From NCBI GenBank assembly GCA_036259475.1, contig DATABS010000042.1, forward strand, positions 1 through 64,000: 64,000 nucleotides of DNA, in the 5' to 3' direction. The notes beneath the pieces were generated by a model that was given only the letters and a program-made list of their open reading frames with translations, ran no database searches and was not told the DNA's origin. The DNA comes from ZC4RG17 sp036259475 (lineage in GTDB: Bacteria; Actinomycetota; Acidimicrobiia; Spongiisociales; ZC4RG35). Positions within the stretch are counted from its first letter, which is position 1; every line of letters begins with the position of its first letter. The position numbers were made by a program, and so were the translations under genes. Positions 42,637 to 51,008 of this stretch are shown in pieces.

Positions 42637-44191
42637 ATTCCCATTCGATAGTCGCCGGCGGCTTGGAAGAGACGTCATAGGCCACCCGGTTGATGTCGGC
42701 GACCTCGTTGATGATGCGGCTCGACATCGTCTCCAGCACCTCATAGGGAAGTCGGGCCCAATCGGCGGTCATAGCATCCTCACTGGTGACCGCCCGGATG
42801 ATCAGCGGATAGGCGTAGGTGCGGCCATCGCCTTGCACGCCGACCGTGCGGACGGCCGGCAGTACTCCGAACGCCTGCCAGATGTCGCGGTAGAGACCCG
42901 CCCGGCGGATCTCCTCGAGGATTATCCGATCGGCCGCCCGAAGGATCTCCAGACGTTCCCGTGTCACCTCGCCGATGATCCGGACCGCCAGACCTGGACC
43001 GGGGAAGGGCTGGCGCCAGACGATCTCGGGAGGCAGGCCCAACTCTTCGCCCACCGCCCTGACCTCGTCCTTGAACAGGTCCCGCAGCGGCTCGATCAAC
43101 TCGAAGGTCATGTCGGCGGGGAGACCTCCGACGTTGTGGTGGGTCTTGATCGTGGCCGCCGAGGCGCTTCCCGATTCGATCACGTCGGGATAGAGGGTGC
43201 CCTGGACCAGGAACCGGGCGTCGCCCACTTGCGAACTCTCCCCACCACCACCGGAGGCCGCCTCCTCGAACACGCGGATGAACGTCTCGCCGATTCTCCT
43301 CCGCTTCTCCTCGGGGTCGACGACGCCTTCGAGTCGTTCGAGGAAACGGTCGGCGGCCTTCACGTGCACCAGGTCGACTCGGAAGTGACGGCGGAAGGTG
43401 TCCTCGACCTGTTCCGCTTCGTCGGCGCGGAGCAAGCCGTGGTCCACGAATATGCAAGTGAGCTGGTCGCCTACTGCCTGGTGAACGAGGGCGGCCGCCA
43501 CCGCCGAGTCAACCCCGCCGGAGAGTCCACAGATCACCTTGCCCCCATCGACCCGGCGCCGGATTTCTTCGATCTGGGTCTCGATGATCGAATGGGACGT
43601 CCAGGTGGGGCGGGCTTCGCAGACGTCGAACAGGAAGTGCCCGAGGATGTCGCTACCCCAGGGCGTGTGGACGACCTCAGGGTGGAACTGGACCCCGTAG
43701 AGGCGACGGGACCGGTCCTCCATCGCCGCCACCGGTGCTCCGGGTGTGGTGGCGGTGGATTTGAATCCGGGCGGCGCCTCGGCCACCAGGTCGCGGTGGC
43801 TCATCCATACCTCCTGCCGGGGAGGCAATTGGGAGAACAGCGTCGACTCGGCCGTCACCTCGAGCGGAGTCTTGCCGAATTCGGCGCTGCCGGTGTTCTC
43901 GACCTTTCCCCCGACCAGGTCGGCCAGTAGCTGATGGCCGTAGCAGATACCGAGGATCGGAATCCCCGTCTCGACGATGTTCGGGTCGATCCGATAGGCG
44001 TCCGACGCATAAACCGAAGCAGGCCCTCCCGACAGGATGAGGCCGACGGGTCGACGGTGCACCACTTCATCCGCAGTGATGTCTCGGCCCACGATCTCCG
44101 AGTGGACGTTGGCTTCCCGCACACGGCGGGCGATGAGTTGGGCGTACTGGGCCCCGAAATCGACGACGAGGACCGTGTCGGGCCCCGTCAC
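42635..44191 (-). CDS. guaA: GMP synthase (glutamine-hydrolysing)
   Basis: A 518 aa bifunctional enzyme. The N-terminal class I amidotransferase has DFGAQYAQLIARRVRE and the nucleophile in LGICYGHQ (about C83), with QFHPEVVHT as the His/Glu. The ATP-pyrophosphatase domain has CGLSGGVDSAVAAALV, FVDHGLLR and the C-terminal dimerisation block (VAYDVSSKPPATIEWE). It converts XMP to GMP. It starts at GTG overlapping the guaB3 stop (GTGA). The longer frame seen upstream reads into guaB3 and is not used. Confidence 0.95.
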   Translation of the reverse strand: MTGPDTVLVVDFGAQYAQLIARRVREANVHSEIVGRDITADEVVHRRPVGLILSGGPASVYASDAYRIDPNIVETGIPILGICYGHQLLADLVGGKVENTGSAEFGKTPLEVTAESTLFSQLPPRQEVWMSHRDLVAEAPPGFKSTATTPGAPVAAMEDRSRRLYGVQFHPEVVHTPWGSDILGHFLFDVCEARPTWTSHSIIETQIEEIRRRVDGGKVICGLSGGVDSAVAAALVHQAVGDQLTCIFVDHGLLRADEAEQVEDTFRRHFRVDLVHVKAADRFLERLEGVVDPEEKRRRIGETFIRVFEEAASGGGGESSQVGDARFLVQGTLYPDVIESGSASAATIKTHHNVGGLPADMTFELIEPLRDLFKDEVRAVGEELGLPPEIVWRQPFPGPGLAVRIIGEVTRERLEILRAADRIILEEIRRAGLYRDIWQAFGVLPAVRTVGVQGDGRTYAYPLIIRAVTSEDAMTADWARLPYEVLETMSSRIINEVADINRVAYDVSSKPPATIEWE

Positions 44192-45345
44192 CCCATTCCC
44201 ACCCGCTGGCTTCTCTGCAGCGTCTTGCCTTCGGTCTGGATGGAGGGGGCGATCATCACCTCGGCCTTCTGGAACTCCTTGACGTCCGAGTATCCGGTGG
44301 TCGCCAGAGAGACCCGCAAGGCCCCGAAGAGGTTCCGCCGCCCGTCGTTCTCCACCGCCGGGCCGACGAGGATCTCCTCCAAGGTTCCGAGGCATCCCAC
44401 CTCCACCCGGGCGCCGCGGGGCAGGGTGGGGTGGAAGGTCGCCATCCCCCAGTGGAAGCCCCGGCCCGGCGCCTCGGCTGCCGCGGAGAGGGGCGAGCCG
44501 ATCATGACGGCATCGGCGCCACAGGCGATGGCCTTGGACACGTCGCCCCCGGTGCGCATGCCTCCGTCGGCGATGACGTGAACGTAGCGTCCTGTCTCGT
44601 CGAGGTAGCGGATGCGGGCGCCGGCGGCGTCGGCGATCGCAGTGGCCTGGGGCACGCCGACGCCGAGAACACCGCGCGTGGTGCAAGCCGCCCCCGGTCC
44701 GACACCGACCAGGACGCCAACCGCTCCCGTGCGCATCAAGTGCAGAGCCGTGGAGTAGGAGGCGCAACCTCCGGCGATGACGGGGACCTCGCACTCGGCG
44801 ATGAACTGCTTCAGATTGAGGGGCTCTTCGCGGGTCGACACGTGCTCGGCGGACACGACGGTGCCCTGGATGACGAGGATGTCGAGTCCGGCTTGCAGCG
44901 CCAGAGGCGACAGCTCCTTCACCTTCTGGGGGGTGAGGCTGGCTGAGGTGACGATGCCGGCCGACTTCATCTCCGCCACCCGCTGGCCCACGAGTTCGGG
45001 CTTGATCGGCTCGAGATAGATCTCCTGCATGCGCCGTGTGGCCTTGTCAACTTCCAGTTCGGCGATCTCCTCGAAGTGGGGCTCGGGGTCGTCGTAGCGG
45101 GTCCACAGCCCCTCGAGATTGAGAACGCCCAGGCCGCCCAGGCGGCCGATCTGGATGGCCGTGGCCGGGCTGAGGGCCCCGTCCATCGCCGAGCCCATCA
45201 TCGGGAGGTCGAACTTGAATGCGTCCAGCTGCCAGCTGATGTCGACGTCGTCGGGGTCCCGAGTTCGCCGGCTGGGGACGATGGCTATGTCGTCGAACCC
45301 GTAGGCCTGCCGACCGGACTTGCCGATACCGATATCGATTTCCAC
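44188..45345 (-). CDS. guaB3: IMP dehydrogenase-related protein, GuaB3 type
   Basis: A 385 aa IMPDH/GMPR-family TIM barrel without CBS domains, as in the actinobacterial GuaB3 paralogue. The catalytic Cys loop is GVGPGAACTTRGVLG (about C221), followed by IADGGMRTGGDVSKAIACGADAVMIGS. MEIDIGIGKSGRQAYGFDDI is the usual N-terminus. It starts at GTG with a GGAGGAAG ribosome binding site. Coupling to guaA supports purine metabolism, though whether GuaB3 acts as a GMP reductase or IMPDH is not established here. Confidence 0.9.
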   Translation of the reverse strand: MEIDIGIGKSGRQAYGFDDIAIVPSRRTRDPDDVDISWQLDAFKFDLPMMGSAMDGALSPATAIQIGRLGGLGVLNLEGLWTRYDDPEPHFEEIAELEVDKATRRMQEIYLEPIKPELVGQRVAEMKSAGIVTSASLTPQKVKELSPLALQAGLDILVIQGTVVSAEHVSTREEPLNLKQFIAECEVPVIAGGCASYSTALHLMRTGAVGVLVGVGPGAACTTRGVLGVGVPQATAIADAAGARIRYLDETGRYVHVIADGGMRTGGDVSKAIACGADAVMIGSPLSAAAEAPGRGFHWGMATFHPTLPRGARVEVGCLGTLEEILVGPAVENDGRRNLFGALRVSLATTGYSDVKEFQKAEVMIAPSIQTEGKTLQRSQRVGMG

Positions 45346-45424
45346 GAGACTTCCTCCGCCGACGCCGTGCCCGGCCCACGCTACCAGTACGGGCCTGAGG
45401 GCCACAGCGTTACCCTCCCGGGCG

Positions 45425-46141
45425 ATGACCCCTCGTTGGACCTTGGTCGACCTCGTGCTGGTCGTGCTCGGCGCCCTCGCCGGATCACTGATCGGTGGCG
45501 CCGCTGCAGCCGTGTTCACGGAGGACACGAACACCATCCTGCTGGCGTCGTTCGCCGGGCAGTTCGTCGGCACGGTGGGGGTGATCTGGTTGATCGGCCG
45601 CAGCCGGGGATTGGGGACTGACAGTCTCGGCTTCGACATCCGACCACTCGACACTTTCTACCTGGGCATCGGGATCGTCCTCCAGATCGCCATCGCCCTC
45701 CTCTTCCTGCCGCTCCAGCAGATCCTCGTGCCGGAAGGGGGTCCCAGCCAGGACCTGACGGAGATGTTCGGTCGGCTCGACCACCCCGCCGCCCGGGTCG
45801 CCATGATCGCCATCGCCACCTTCCTCGCCCCCGTGAGCGAGGAGCTGATGTTCCGGGGAGTCTTGCTCCGGGCCCTTGCCGGCCGGTCACGGAGGACAAT
45901 CCTCGTGGTCAGCTCGCTGGTGTTCGCCTTCTTCCACTTGGCCGGCACGCCGTCGGGTGGAGCCGCCGTTTTGGTCTTCGTCCAGATATTCCTCGTCGGC
46001 CTGGTCCTGGCCCACCTGACCCTGCGCCACGACCGGCTGGGACCGGCGATCTTCGTCCACGCCGGCTTCAACCTGCTCGCATCGGTGATCCTGTTCCTGC
46101 CGCCGGAGGTTCTCGAGCAACTCGGCCAGAACGCCGGCTGA
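45425..46141 (+). CDS. CPBP-family intramembrane metalloprotease
   Basis: A 238 aa polytopic protein (about six to seven transmembrane helices) with the CPBP/Abi catalytic motifs SEELMFRGVLLRAL (EExxxR), FAFFHLAG (FxxxH) and the distal HAGFN. These enzymes cleave membrane substrates or process prenylated or bacteriocin peptides; the target is unknown. A TACCCT box lies 8 nt before the ATG at 45425. It diverges from guaB3. Confidence 0.88.
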   Translation: MTPRWTLVDLVLVVLGALAGSLIGGAAAAVFTEDTNTILLASFAGQFVGTVGVIWLIGRSRGLGTDSLGFDIRPLDTFYLGIGIVLQIAIALLFLPLQQILVPEGGPSQDLTEMFGRLDHPAARVAMIAIATFLAPVSEELMFRGVLLRALAGRSRRTILVVSSLVFAFFHLAGTPSGGAAVLVFVQIFLVGLVLAHLTLRHDRLGPAIFVHAGFNLLASVILFLPPEVLEQLGQNAG

Positions 46142-46181
46142 CCGGTCGAGGCCCGGCCGCCGTCGAGCGAGTGCCGCTCCC

Positions 46182-47180
46182 TCAGTGGCCGGCCAGGCCC
46201 ACCGCCTCACGTATGCCCCGCATCGAACGCTCGGCCCGAGCCCGGGCATCGAGGGCGCCCTGTTCCATGATGTGGGCGACCTCGCCGTCATCGAGCTGCT
46301 TGTAGCGGGTCCGGATCGGGGTGAGCCCGTCGATCATCGCCTCCGCCACGGCCGCCTTGAAGCGCCCGTAACCGGCATCCCCGAACTCATCGACCAGATC
46401 ATCGACTTTCCGCCCGGAGAAGAAGGCGAACAGCTCCAGAAGGTTCGAGACGCCCGGCTTGTGCTCCCAGTCGTAGGCCACCGTCGACTCCGAATCGGTG
46501 ACGGCCGACTTGATCTTCCTGTCGATCACGTCGGGTTCGTCGATCAACATGATTCGCGAGGCGACATTCGCCTCCGACTTCGACATCTTGGAAGTCGGGT
46601 CCTGGAGTGACATGACACGCGCTCCGACTTCGGGTGTGATCCGCTCGGGAAGCGGGAACACTTCCCCGAAGCGGCTGTTGAAACGCTGGGCCAGGTCACG
46701 GGTCAGCTCGAGATGCTGGGTCTGGTCGTCGCCCACCGGGACGGCGTGGACCCTATGCACCAGGATGTCGGCTGCCATGAGCACCGGGTACGCCAGCAGA
46801 CCCAGGTTCTGGCCGACCTTGTCGGTCTTCTCCTTGTACTGGGTCATCCTCTCCAACTGCCCGAGGCCGGTGATGGTGCCGAGGATCCAACTGAGCTCGG
46901 CGTGGTGGGGTACCTGCGACTGGTAATACAGGAGCGACCGGCTGGGATCGATGCCGACCGAGAGGAGGGACTTGGCCGTCACCAGACGACCGGAATGGAA
47001 CTCCTCCACGTCGTAGGGCATCGTCATGGCATGCAGGTCCACCACGCAGTAGATCGCGTCGTATTCGTCCTGCATGTCGACCCAGTTGCGCAGCGCCCCC
47101 ACCAGATTGCCGATGTGCAGCTGCCCATCACCGCTCGGCTGAATTCCGGAGAAGACCCTCTGTTTCGTTTCCGTCGTCAT
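46182..47180 (-). CDS. trpS: tryptophanyl-tRNA synthetase
   Basis: A 332 aa class I aminoacyl-tRNA synthetase, bacterial TrpRS length. The HIGH-like motif is PSGDGQLHIGNLVGAL near the N-terminus and the KMSKS loop is SKMSKSEANV (about 193). GDDQTQHLELTRD and the tRNA-binding C-terminal helices are present. The ATG at 47180 has AGGGA upstream. The gene is preceded by a Trp-rich leader peptide and terminator (47201-47300), so transcription is probably controlled by Trp-tRNA charging. Confidence 0.94.
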   Translation of the reverse strand: MTTETKQRVFSGIQPSGDGQLHIGNLVGALRNWVDMQDEYDAIYCVVDLHAMTMPYDVEEFHSGRLVTAKSLLSVGIDPSRSLLYYQSQVPHHAELSWILGTITGLGQLERMTQYKEKTDKVGQNLGLLAYPVLMAADILVHRVHAVPVGDDQTQHLELTRDLAQRFNSRFGEVFPLPERITPEVGARVMSLQDPTSKMSKSEANVASRIMLIDEPDVIDRKIKSAVTDSESTVAYDWEHKPGVSNLLELFAFFSGRKVDDLVDEFGDAGYGRFKAAVAEAMIDGLTPIRTRYKQLDDGEVAHIMEQGALDARARAERSMRGIREAVGLAGH

Positions 47181-47200
47181 GATCAATCCCTCGTCTTACG

Positions 47201-47227
47201 AAAAAGCCGCCGGATGGCTCCGGCGGC
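47201..47227 (-). terminator. intrinsic terminator of the trpS attenuator
   Basis: Read on the minus strand, GCCGCCGGA (47219-47227) pairs perfectly with TCCGGCGGC (47206-47214) across a 4-nt loop and is followed by five U residues (A5 at 47201-47205). This is the best intrinsic terminator on this strand of the window. It lies 20 nt before the trpS ATG, after the leader peptide. Confidence 0.85.
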
Positions 47228-47272
47228 GGTCGAGTCGGTTCTGGCGCGCGGGAGCCCTTCAGTGAGCGCTCC
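47216..47272 (-). promoter_or_regulatory. competing RNA segments of the trpS attenuator
   Basis: Three segments can pair alternatively. Segment 1 is GGAGC (47268-47272), reading through the last Trp codon of the leader. Segment 2 is GGGCTCC (47251-47257), just after the leader stop. Segment 3 is GGAGCC (47216-47221), in the terminator arm and loop. Segment 1 with 2 leaves the terminator free. When a ribosome stalls on the Trp codons, segment 2 can instead capture segment 3 and break the terminator. Confidence 0.65.
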
Positions 47273-47300
47273 ACCACCAGATCCGGCTGCTGTGCATCAT
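47259..47300 (-). CDS. trp leader peptide (MMHSSRIWWWSAH)
   Basis: A 13-residue ORF (ATG ATG at 47300, TGA at 47259-47261) with three consecutive TGG Trp codons. It resembles the Trp-rich leaders of actinobacterial trp genes in composition and layout. A promoter with TTGCCG/17 nt/TACACT ends 10 nt before the ATG, so the leader is probably leaderless or nearly so. The terminator follows 31 nt after its stop. Ribosome stalling at the Trp run would be the sensor for tryptophan or Trp-tRNA level. Confidence 0.85.
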   Translation of the reverse strand: MMHSSRIWWWSAH

Positions 47301-47310
47301 GCTGCACCCG

Positions 47311-47339
47311 AGTGTATAACCGGATCCAGGGGGCGGCAA
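47311..47339 (-). promoter_or_regulatory. promoter of the trp leader / trpS
   Basis: On the minus strand, -35 TTGCCG (47334-47339) and -10 TACACT (47311-47316) are separated by 17 nt. The -10 ends 10 nt before the leader ATG. The spacing is the same as in the Ile leader promoter at 52436-52464. Confidence 0.6.
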
Positions 47340-47394
47340 CGCCGCTGGGTCTCAACGGTCGGCGAAAGCCGACAACGCCCGGCGGATCTCGGTC

Positions 47395-48081
47395 TCAAAA
47401 CTCGACTCCCACTCCCTGGCACAGGAACTCCGCCAGGGGCGCCGCCTCCTCGCACCGGGCGACGAACTGATCCAAGAACCCGTCGCTGGTGATGTCTCTC
47501 TGGTTGAACCTCGTGACGGCGGCGAAGTCCTTGCGCTGTAGGTAGGCGATCAGCGGATGGTCCGGCTCGAACCCGCGAGGTGGTCGCTTGAGCGACTCGC
47601 CCTCCAAAGTGAAGTGCTGCGAGAAGCCATCGGAGCCGACGGCCGCTTCCCACGAATCCGGCCGCTCGGAGACTGCCAGCCGGATCTCGTGAGCCGTTTG
47701 GGCGTCCGGCCGCCAGCTTCCCACTCCCAGATAGGAGGCGCGGGGCTGGATCACCAGATAGAACCGGGGCGTGTGGACTTCCTCGAACCTTTCGTGACGG
47801 ATACCGATCCCGAGATAGGTTCTGTACGGCGAGCTGTCTCTGGAGAAGCGGGTGTCGCGCTGGATGCGGACCAATGAACCGCCCACCTTGCTGGCTTCGA
47901 CGGTGAAGTGGGAAGAGATCCGCGAAAACGGTTCCACCAGGTCGGTGATGAAGCGCAGTGCCGGCTCGCGTAAGTGGGTCTCGTAGTCGGACTTATGAGC
48001 GGTGAACCATTCGCGGTCGTTGTTGGCAGCGAGTTCCCGGAGGAACCAGAACAGCTTGGGGGTGAAGTATCGGGTGCCCAT
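47395..48081 (-). CDS. DUF2461 family protein
   Basis: A 228 aa protein matching DUF2461: MGTRYFTPKLFWFLRELAANNDREWFTAHKSDYE is the characteristic N-terminus, followed by KVGGSLVRIQRDTRFSRD, SPYRTYLGI and the C-terminal RGFEPDHPLIAYLQRKDF block. No function is established for the family. ATG 48081 is preferred to an upstream start because a TACGTT box lies 6 nt before it. It diverges from alkB. Confidence 0.82.
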   Translation of the reverse strand: MGTRYFTPKLFWFLRELAANNDREWFTAHKSDYETHLREPALRFITDLVEPFSRISSHFTVEASKVGGSLVRIQRDTRFSRDSSPYRTYLGIGIRHERFEEVHTPRFYLVIQPRASYLGVGSWRPDAQTAHEIRLAVSERPDSWEAAVGSDGFSQHFTLEGESLKRPPRGFEPDHPLIAYLQRKDFAAVTRFNQRDITSDGFLDQFVARCEEAAPLAEFLCQGVGVEF

Positions 48082-48121
48082 GAAGCGAACGTACAAGAGG
48101 GAGATGGGCGCTTCTAGGGGG

Positions 48122-48152
48122 TTGATTCCTAGAACACACGTTCGGGTAATCT
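48122..48152 (+). promoter_or_regulatory. alkB promoter with LexA-type operator
   Basis: The box AGAACACACGTTCG (48131-48144) fits the Gram-positive SOS consensus CGAACRNRYGTTYG with one mismatch at the first base. It sits between a -35-like TTGATT (48122-48127) and a -10-like GGTAAT (48145-48150) or TAATCT (48147-48152). A repressor bound there would block RNA polymerase. A 7-bp inverted repeat TTCTAGG/CCTAGAA lies just upstream and overlaps it. Confidence 0.7.
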
Positions 48153-48158
48153 GGCGGC

Positions 48159-48776
48159 ATGACGGACATGGCGTTCCAGGGTTCGCTGTTCTCCCAAATG
48201 GACGAGCCGGAAGGATTCGACGGAGCCTTCGCCGGCATGCGTCGCATCGAACTGGGCGAGGGAGCCTGGATCGACCGGCAGCCGGGATGGGCCTCGGATC
48301 CAGACCGCCTGTTCGTCAACGTTCTGGAGGCGCTCGACTGGAAGGAAGGCGTCGAAAGGATCATGGGTAAGGAGGTCGCTCGACCGCGGCTGGTGTCGTC
48401 GTTCGACCGGGACGACTTGCCGGCCGACCTCGAGGTGGTCCGGCACATGTCCGACGCCTTGAGCGAGCGGTACCAGGTCGGGCTCACTCGGATCACTTGC
48501 AACCTCTACCGAGACGGCCGCGACAGCGTCGCCTGGCACGGCGATCGCGTCGCACGTGAGCTTCCCGAGGCCACTGTCGCCATCCTGTCGCTGGGCGAGC
48601 CGCGCCAGTTCAAGGTGAGACCCAAAGGAGGCGGCTCGTCGATGGGCTGGCCCGCCGGTCGGGGCGACCTGATGGTCATGGGAGGGTCGTGCCAGCGGAC
48701 GCACGACCACAGCATCCCCAAGGTCGCCGCCGCCGGGCCGCGCATCGCGGTGATGTTCCGCCACTTCTACGTCTGA
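48159..48776 (+). CDS. alkB: AlkB-type 2OG-Fe(II) dioxygenase (alkylated DNA repair)
   Basis: A 205 aa dioxygenase that should demethylate alkylated bases. The iron ligands are H127 and D129 in VAWHGDR and H184 in THDHSIPK; 2-oxoglutarate-binding Arg residues lie in GPRIAVMFRHF (about R195, R201). TRITCNLYRDG precedes the facial triad as in the AlkB family. It starts 6 nt after TAATCT, so it is probably leaderless. The LexA-like operator just upstream suggests SOS control of this repair enzyme. Confidence 0.88.
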   Translation: MTDMAFQGSLFSQMDEPEGFDGAFAGMRRIELGEGAWIDRQPGWASDPDRLFVNVLEALDWKEGVERIMGKEVARPRLVSSFDRDDLPADLEVVRHMSDALSERYQVGLTRITCNLYRDGRDSVAWHGDRVARELPEATVAILSLGEPRQFKVRPKGGGSSMGWPAGRGDLMVMGGSCQRTHDHSIPKVAAAGPRIAVMFRHFYV

Positions 48777-48792
48777 GCCCATATCCCTGCGG

Positions 48793-49584
48793 TCAGGAAT
48801 CCCCTCCCCCGGATGCTCCTACCAATGTCAGCTCGGGCCGGCCGGAGGTCGGTTCCTTGGGCAGGCCGTCGAGACGGCTCCGGCTCCCGGTGAGGAGATC
48901 CAACGACACCCAGCTGCCGTTCGGATACTCGGCGGTTCCCCGATCGTCCACGATGGTCACCGAGCCGAGACCCAGGACATCGAAGTCGCCGTTGTGCCCG
49001 ACGAGGGCGGTCTGCTCGTCCAGACCCAACACGTGGAGGCCGGCGAAACTGTCGAGTACCCGGTGAGCCCACCGTCCCGCTCTGAACCGGTCGAAATGAG
49101 GGGCAGCCACATAGCCGTCGAGTGCCCCCAGGCCGGGAAGGAGACGCAGCGGGTTCGGCGGGTACAGCTTGATCCGCCACTCGAACAGGCCCATCGCCCC
49201 GGCGGATGACCCGGCGATAGCCAAGCCGTCGATCCACCGCCCGATCATCAGATCAGTCAGAGTTGAGGCACCCAGCCCGGCGATGAGCTTGTCGGGGTGA
49301 CCGCCGGGGATGACGACGATGTCGGCGTCTGCAACGGCATCCAGCGCTTCGTTCATGTCGTGTTCGGGCATGGCGATGCGGAAACTCGCGCCCAGACGTG
49401 TCCAGTGGTTCCTCGCCAGCGCCACGGTCCTGGCCAGCTGGCGGTGCGAAGGAGCCTGGGGGAAGACAACGACCCGGGGCCTGGGAGCCCCGACGAGATC
49501 CAGCAGGCGACGATCGACCGGGGTCATCGGCGGGGTGTGCTCGCCACCACCGATCAGGGCGATAGGACCTGGGACGTTCATCAT
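48793..49584 (-). CDS. peptidase S51-like (cyanophycinase/type 1 GATase-like)
   Basis: A 263 aa protein: IALIGGGEHTP N-terminus, ADIVVIPGGHPDKL, the nucleophile elbow IAGSSAGAMGL, and the distal GLDEQTALVG. This order matches the S51 family (cyanophycinase, alpha-aspartyl dipeptidase). No cyanophycin synthetase is nearby, so the substrate may be another peptide. The ATG at 49584 overlaps the preceding gene's stop (ATGA). Confidence 0.82.
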   Translation of the reverse strand: MMNVPGPIALIGGGEHTPPMTPVDRRLLDLVGAPRPRVVVFPQAPSHRQLARTVALARNHWTRLGASFRIAMPEHDMNEALDAVADADIVVIPGGHPDKLIAGLGASTLTDLMIGRWIDGLAIAGSSAGAMGLFEWRIKLYPPNPLRLLPGLGALDGYVAAPHFDRFRAGRWAHRVLDSFAGLHVLGLDEQTALVGHNGDFDVLGLGSVTIVDDRGTAEYPNGSWVSLDLLTGSRSRLDGLPKEPTSGRPELTLVGASGGGDS

Positions 49585-50687
49585 TCACCTCTTTCCATGT
49601 GACGTCGCCGTCGAATGCCGACGATCGAGAGTGCATGCGGGACTCCGGCGAGGACGGGAAGCCAGAACGACACCAGGCGGTATCCGAGTACGGCCAGCAT
49701 TCCGGTCGCCAGCGGAACCCCGAACCCGGCGTAGGTGAGCGACAGAGACCCTTCCAACACGCCCAGCCAACCGGGTGTCAGTTCGGGAAGGGCCTGGATG
49801 AGATTGGCGATGCCGTAGCCCACCGAGAGGACTCCCAGATCGAGCTGCTGTCCGAAGATGGCGAAGACCATCCACAGGGCGGTCGCATCGAGCACCCATC
49901 CAATCGCCGACCACCCACCCACCTGCAGTATGGAGCCGATGCGGACGCGGGATTGATTGACCAACGCCGCCTCCAGCTCCTCCCGGGTCATATCCGGCGC
50001 CCAGCGTGAGAACACGCGCTCCATGATGCCGAAGAGCCTCCGGCGCCAATGAGGCGACCGGACTGCCAGCCTGCCGACGGCTCCGACGGTCACCAACACG
50101 GCCAGGATTGCGCCCGGGGCGAACAGCAGCCCCGGAGAAAGCAGACCTGAAACAAGCCCGACGCCGATCCCGATGGCAACCCCCGTCGTCAGGGTGACGA
50201 GTGACACCCATCCGGCCGTGACCAGGGCGAGAAGCGTCACGGGGCCGCCGTTGCCGACCCGGACGAACTCGCGGGCGGCAAGAAGGGCGCCGACGGCCCC
50301 TCCTCCGGGCAGGACCCGGCTGAGGGTGAAGGCGCCCATCGACACCCTCAACGCCTCCCTGTGCCGGGCCGATCCGCCGAACGCGATCAGCGAGCTGCGA
50401 TACACCTGGGCGAGTGTCACCACCCACGCGGCCTCGATCAGCACGACGATCACCAGCCAGGCGGCGTCCCTGGAAGAGAGAGCTTCGACCGCCTGGGTGA
50501 TCTCGGGCCAGCCTCCGGCGATGCTGCGACTCATGAAGGCGATGGCCGCCGCAAGCAGCACCCACCGGAGCAGCGCGCTCAGACGCATGGTGGCATGCCG
50601 TCCTGATGCCGCAGGCGGCGCGCCGCCCCGGGTTCTGTCCTCGACATCGGTTCTCAGAGCCGGTATGTCGTACGCTGTGACACTCAT
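49581..50687 (-). CDS. lysylphosphatidylglycerol synthase transmembrane-like protein
   Basis: A 368 aa polytopic protein with about eight transmembrane helices and the flippase-like motif PGGGAVGALLAAREFVRVGNGG together with ALPELTPGWLGVLEGSL. This matches the LPG-synthase TM / UPF0104 group, involved in lipid flipping or hopanoid-like transport. There is no soluble aminoacyltransferase domain. ATG 50687 is supported by GGGAGGA 7 nt upstream. It overlaps the S51 gene by ATGA. Confidence 0.82.
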   Translation of the reverse strand: MSVTAYDIPALRTDVEDRTRGGAPPAASGRHATMRLSALLRWVLLAAAIAFMSRSIAGGWPEITQAVEALSSRDAAWLVIVVLIEAAWVVTLAQVYRSSLIAFGGSARHREALRVSMGAFTLSRVLPGGGAVGALLAAREFVRVGNGGPVTLLALVTAGWVSLVTLTTGVAIGIGVGLVSGLLSPGLLFAPGAILAVLVTVGAVGRLAVRSPHWRRRLFGIMERVFSRWAPDMTREELEAALVNQSRVRIGSILQVGGWSAIGWVLDATALWMVFAIFGQQLDLGVLSVGYGIANLIQALPELTPGWLGVLEGSLSLTYAGFGVPLATGMLAVLGYRLVSFWLPVLAGVPHALSIVGIRRRRHMERGE

Positions 50688-51008
50688 GTGCCGGTCCTCC
50701 CTCGATGATCTGGCGAAGAGGCGATTCGACGGTCGGTTCTCGCCCTACTGAGCCCGTTCAGAACCCACCATCCGATGTGAGGAAGTTCCTGCATATCGGT
50801 GACTTCCCCAAGCGGACCCTGAACCCCACGTTCGGATCTCAGGCAAACCTCGCACATACCTTCCTCTCAGAGACCGGCTCGCCGTTGCTTTCTTGCGAGC
50901 ATGTATCTTGCTAGGAAGCTTTCTACAGCATAGTTAAGTTGACTGTCAAGATGTTTTCTGATAAATTTCTTTCTTGGAAGAGATCGTTCTGCGAAAGGTG
51001 AGAGGGAC
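50688..51008. other. 321-nt intergenic region holding the marR promoter
   Basis: This spacer separates the LPG-like gene (minus) from marR (plus). Its right half is conspicuously AT-rich for this window. It carries the near-palindrome TAGGAAGCTTTCTA (50910-50923) and the perfect TTGACTGTCAA (50939-50949), possible MarR operators. I see no ORF in it. Confidence 0.55.
50939..50967 (+). promoter_or_regulatory. marR promoter with palindromic -35
   Basis: TTGACT (50939-50944) and TAAATT (50962-50967) are separated by 17 nt. The perfect palindrome TTGACTGTCAA overlaps the -35, so it is a likely autorepression site for the MarR regulator. Confidence 0.6.
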
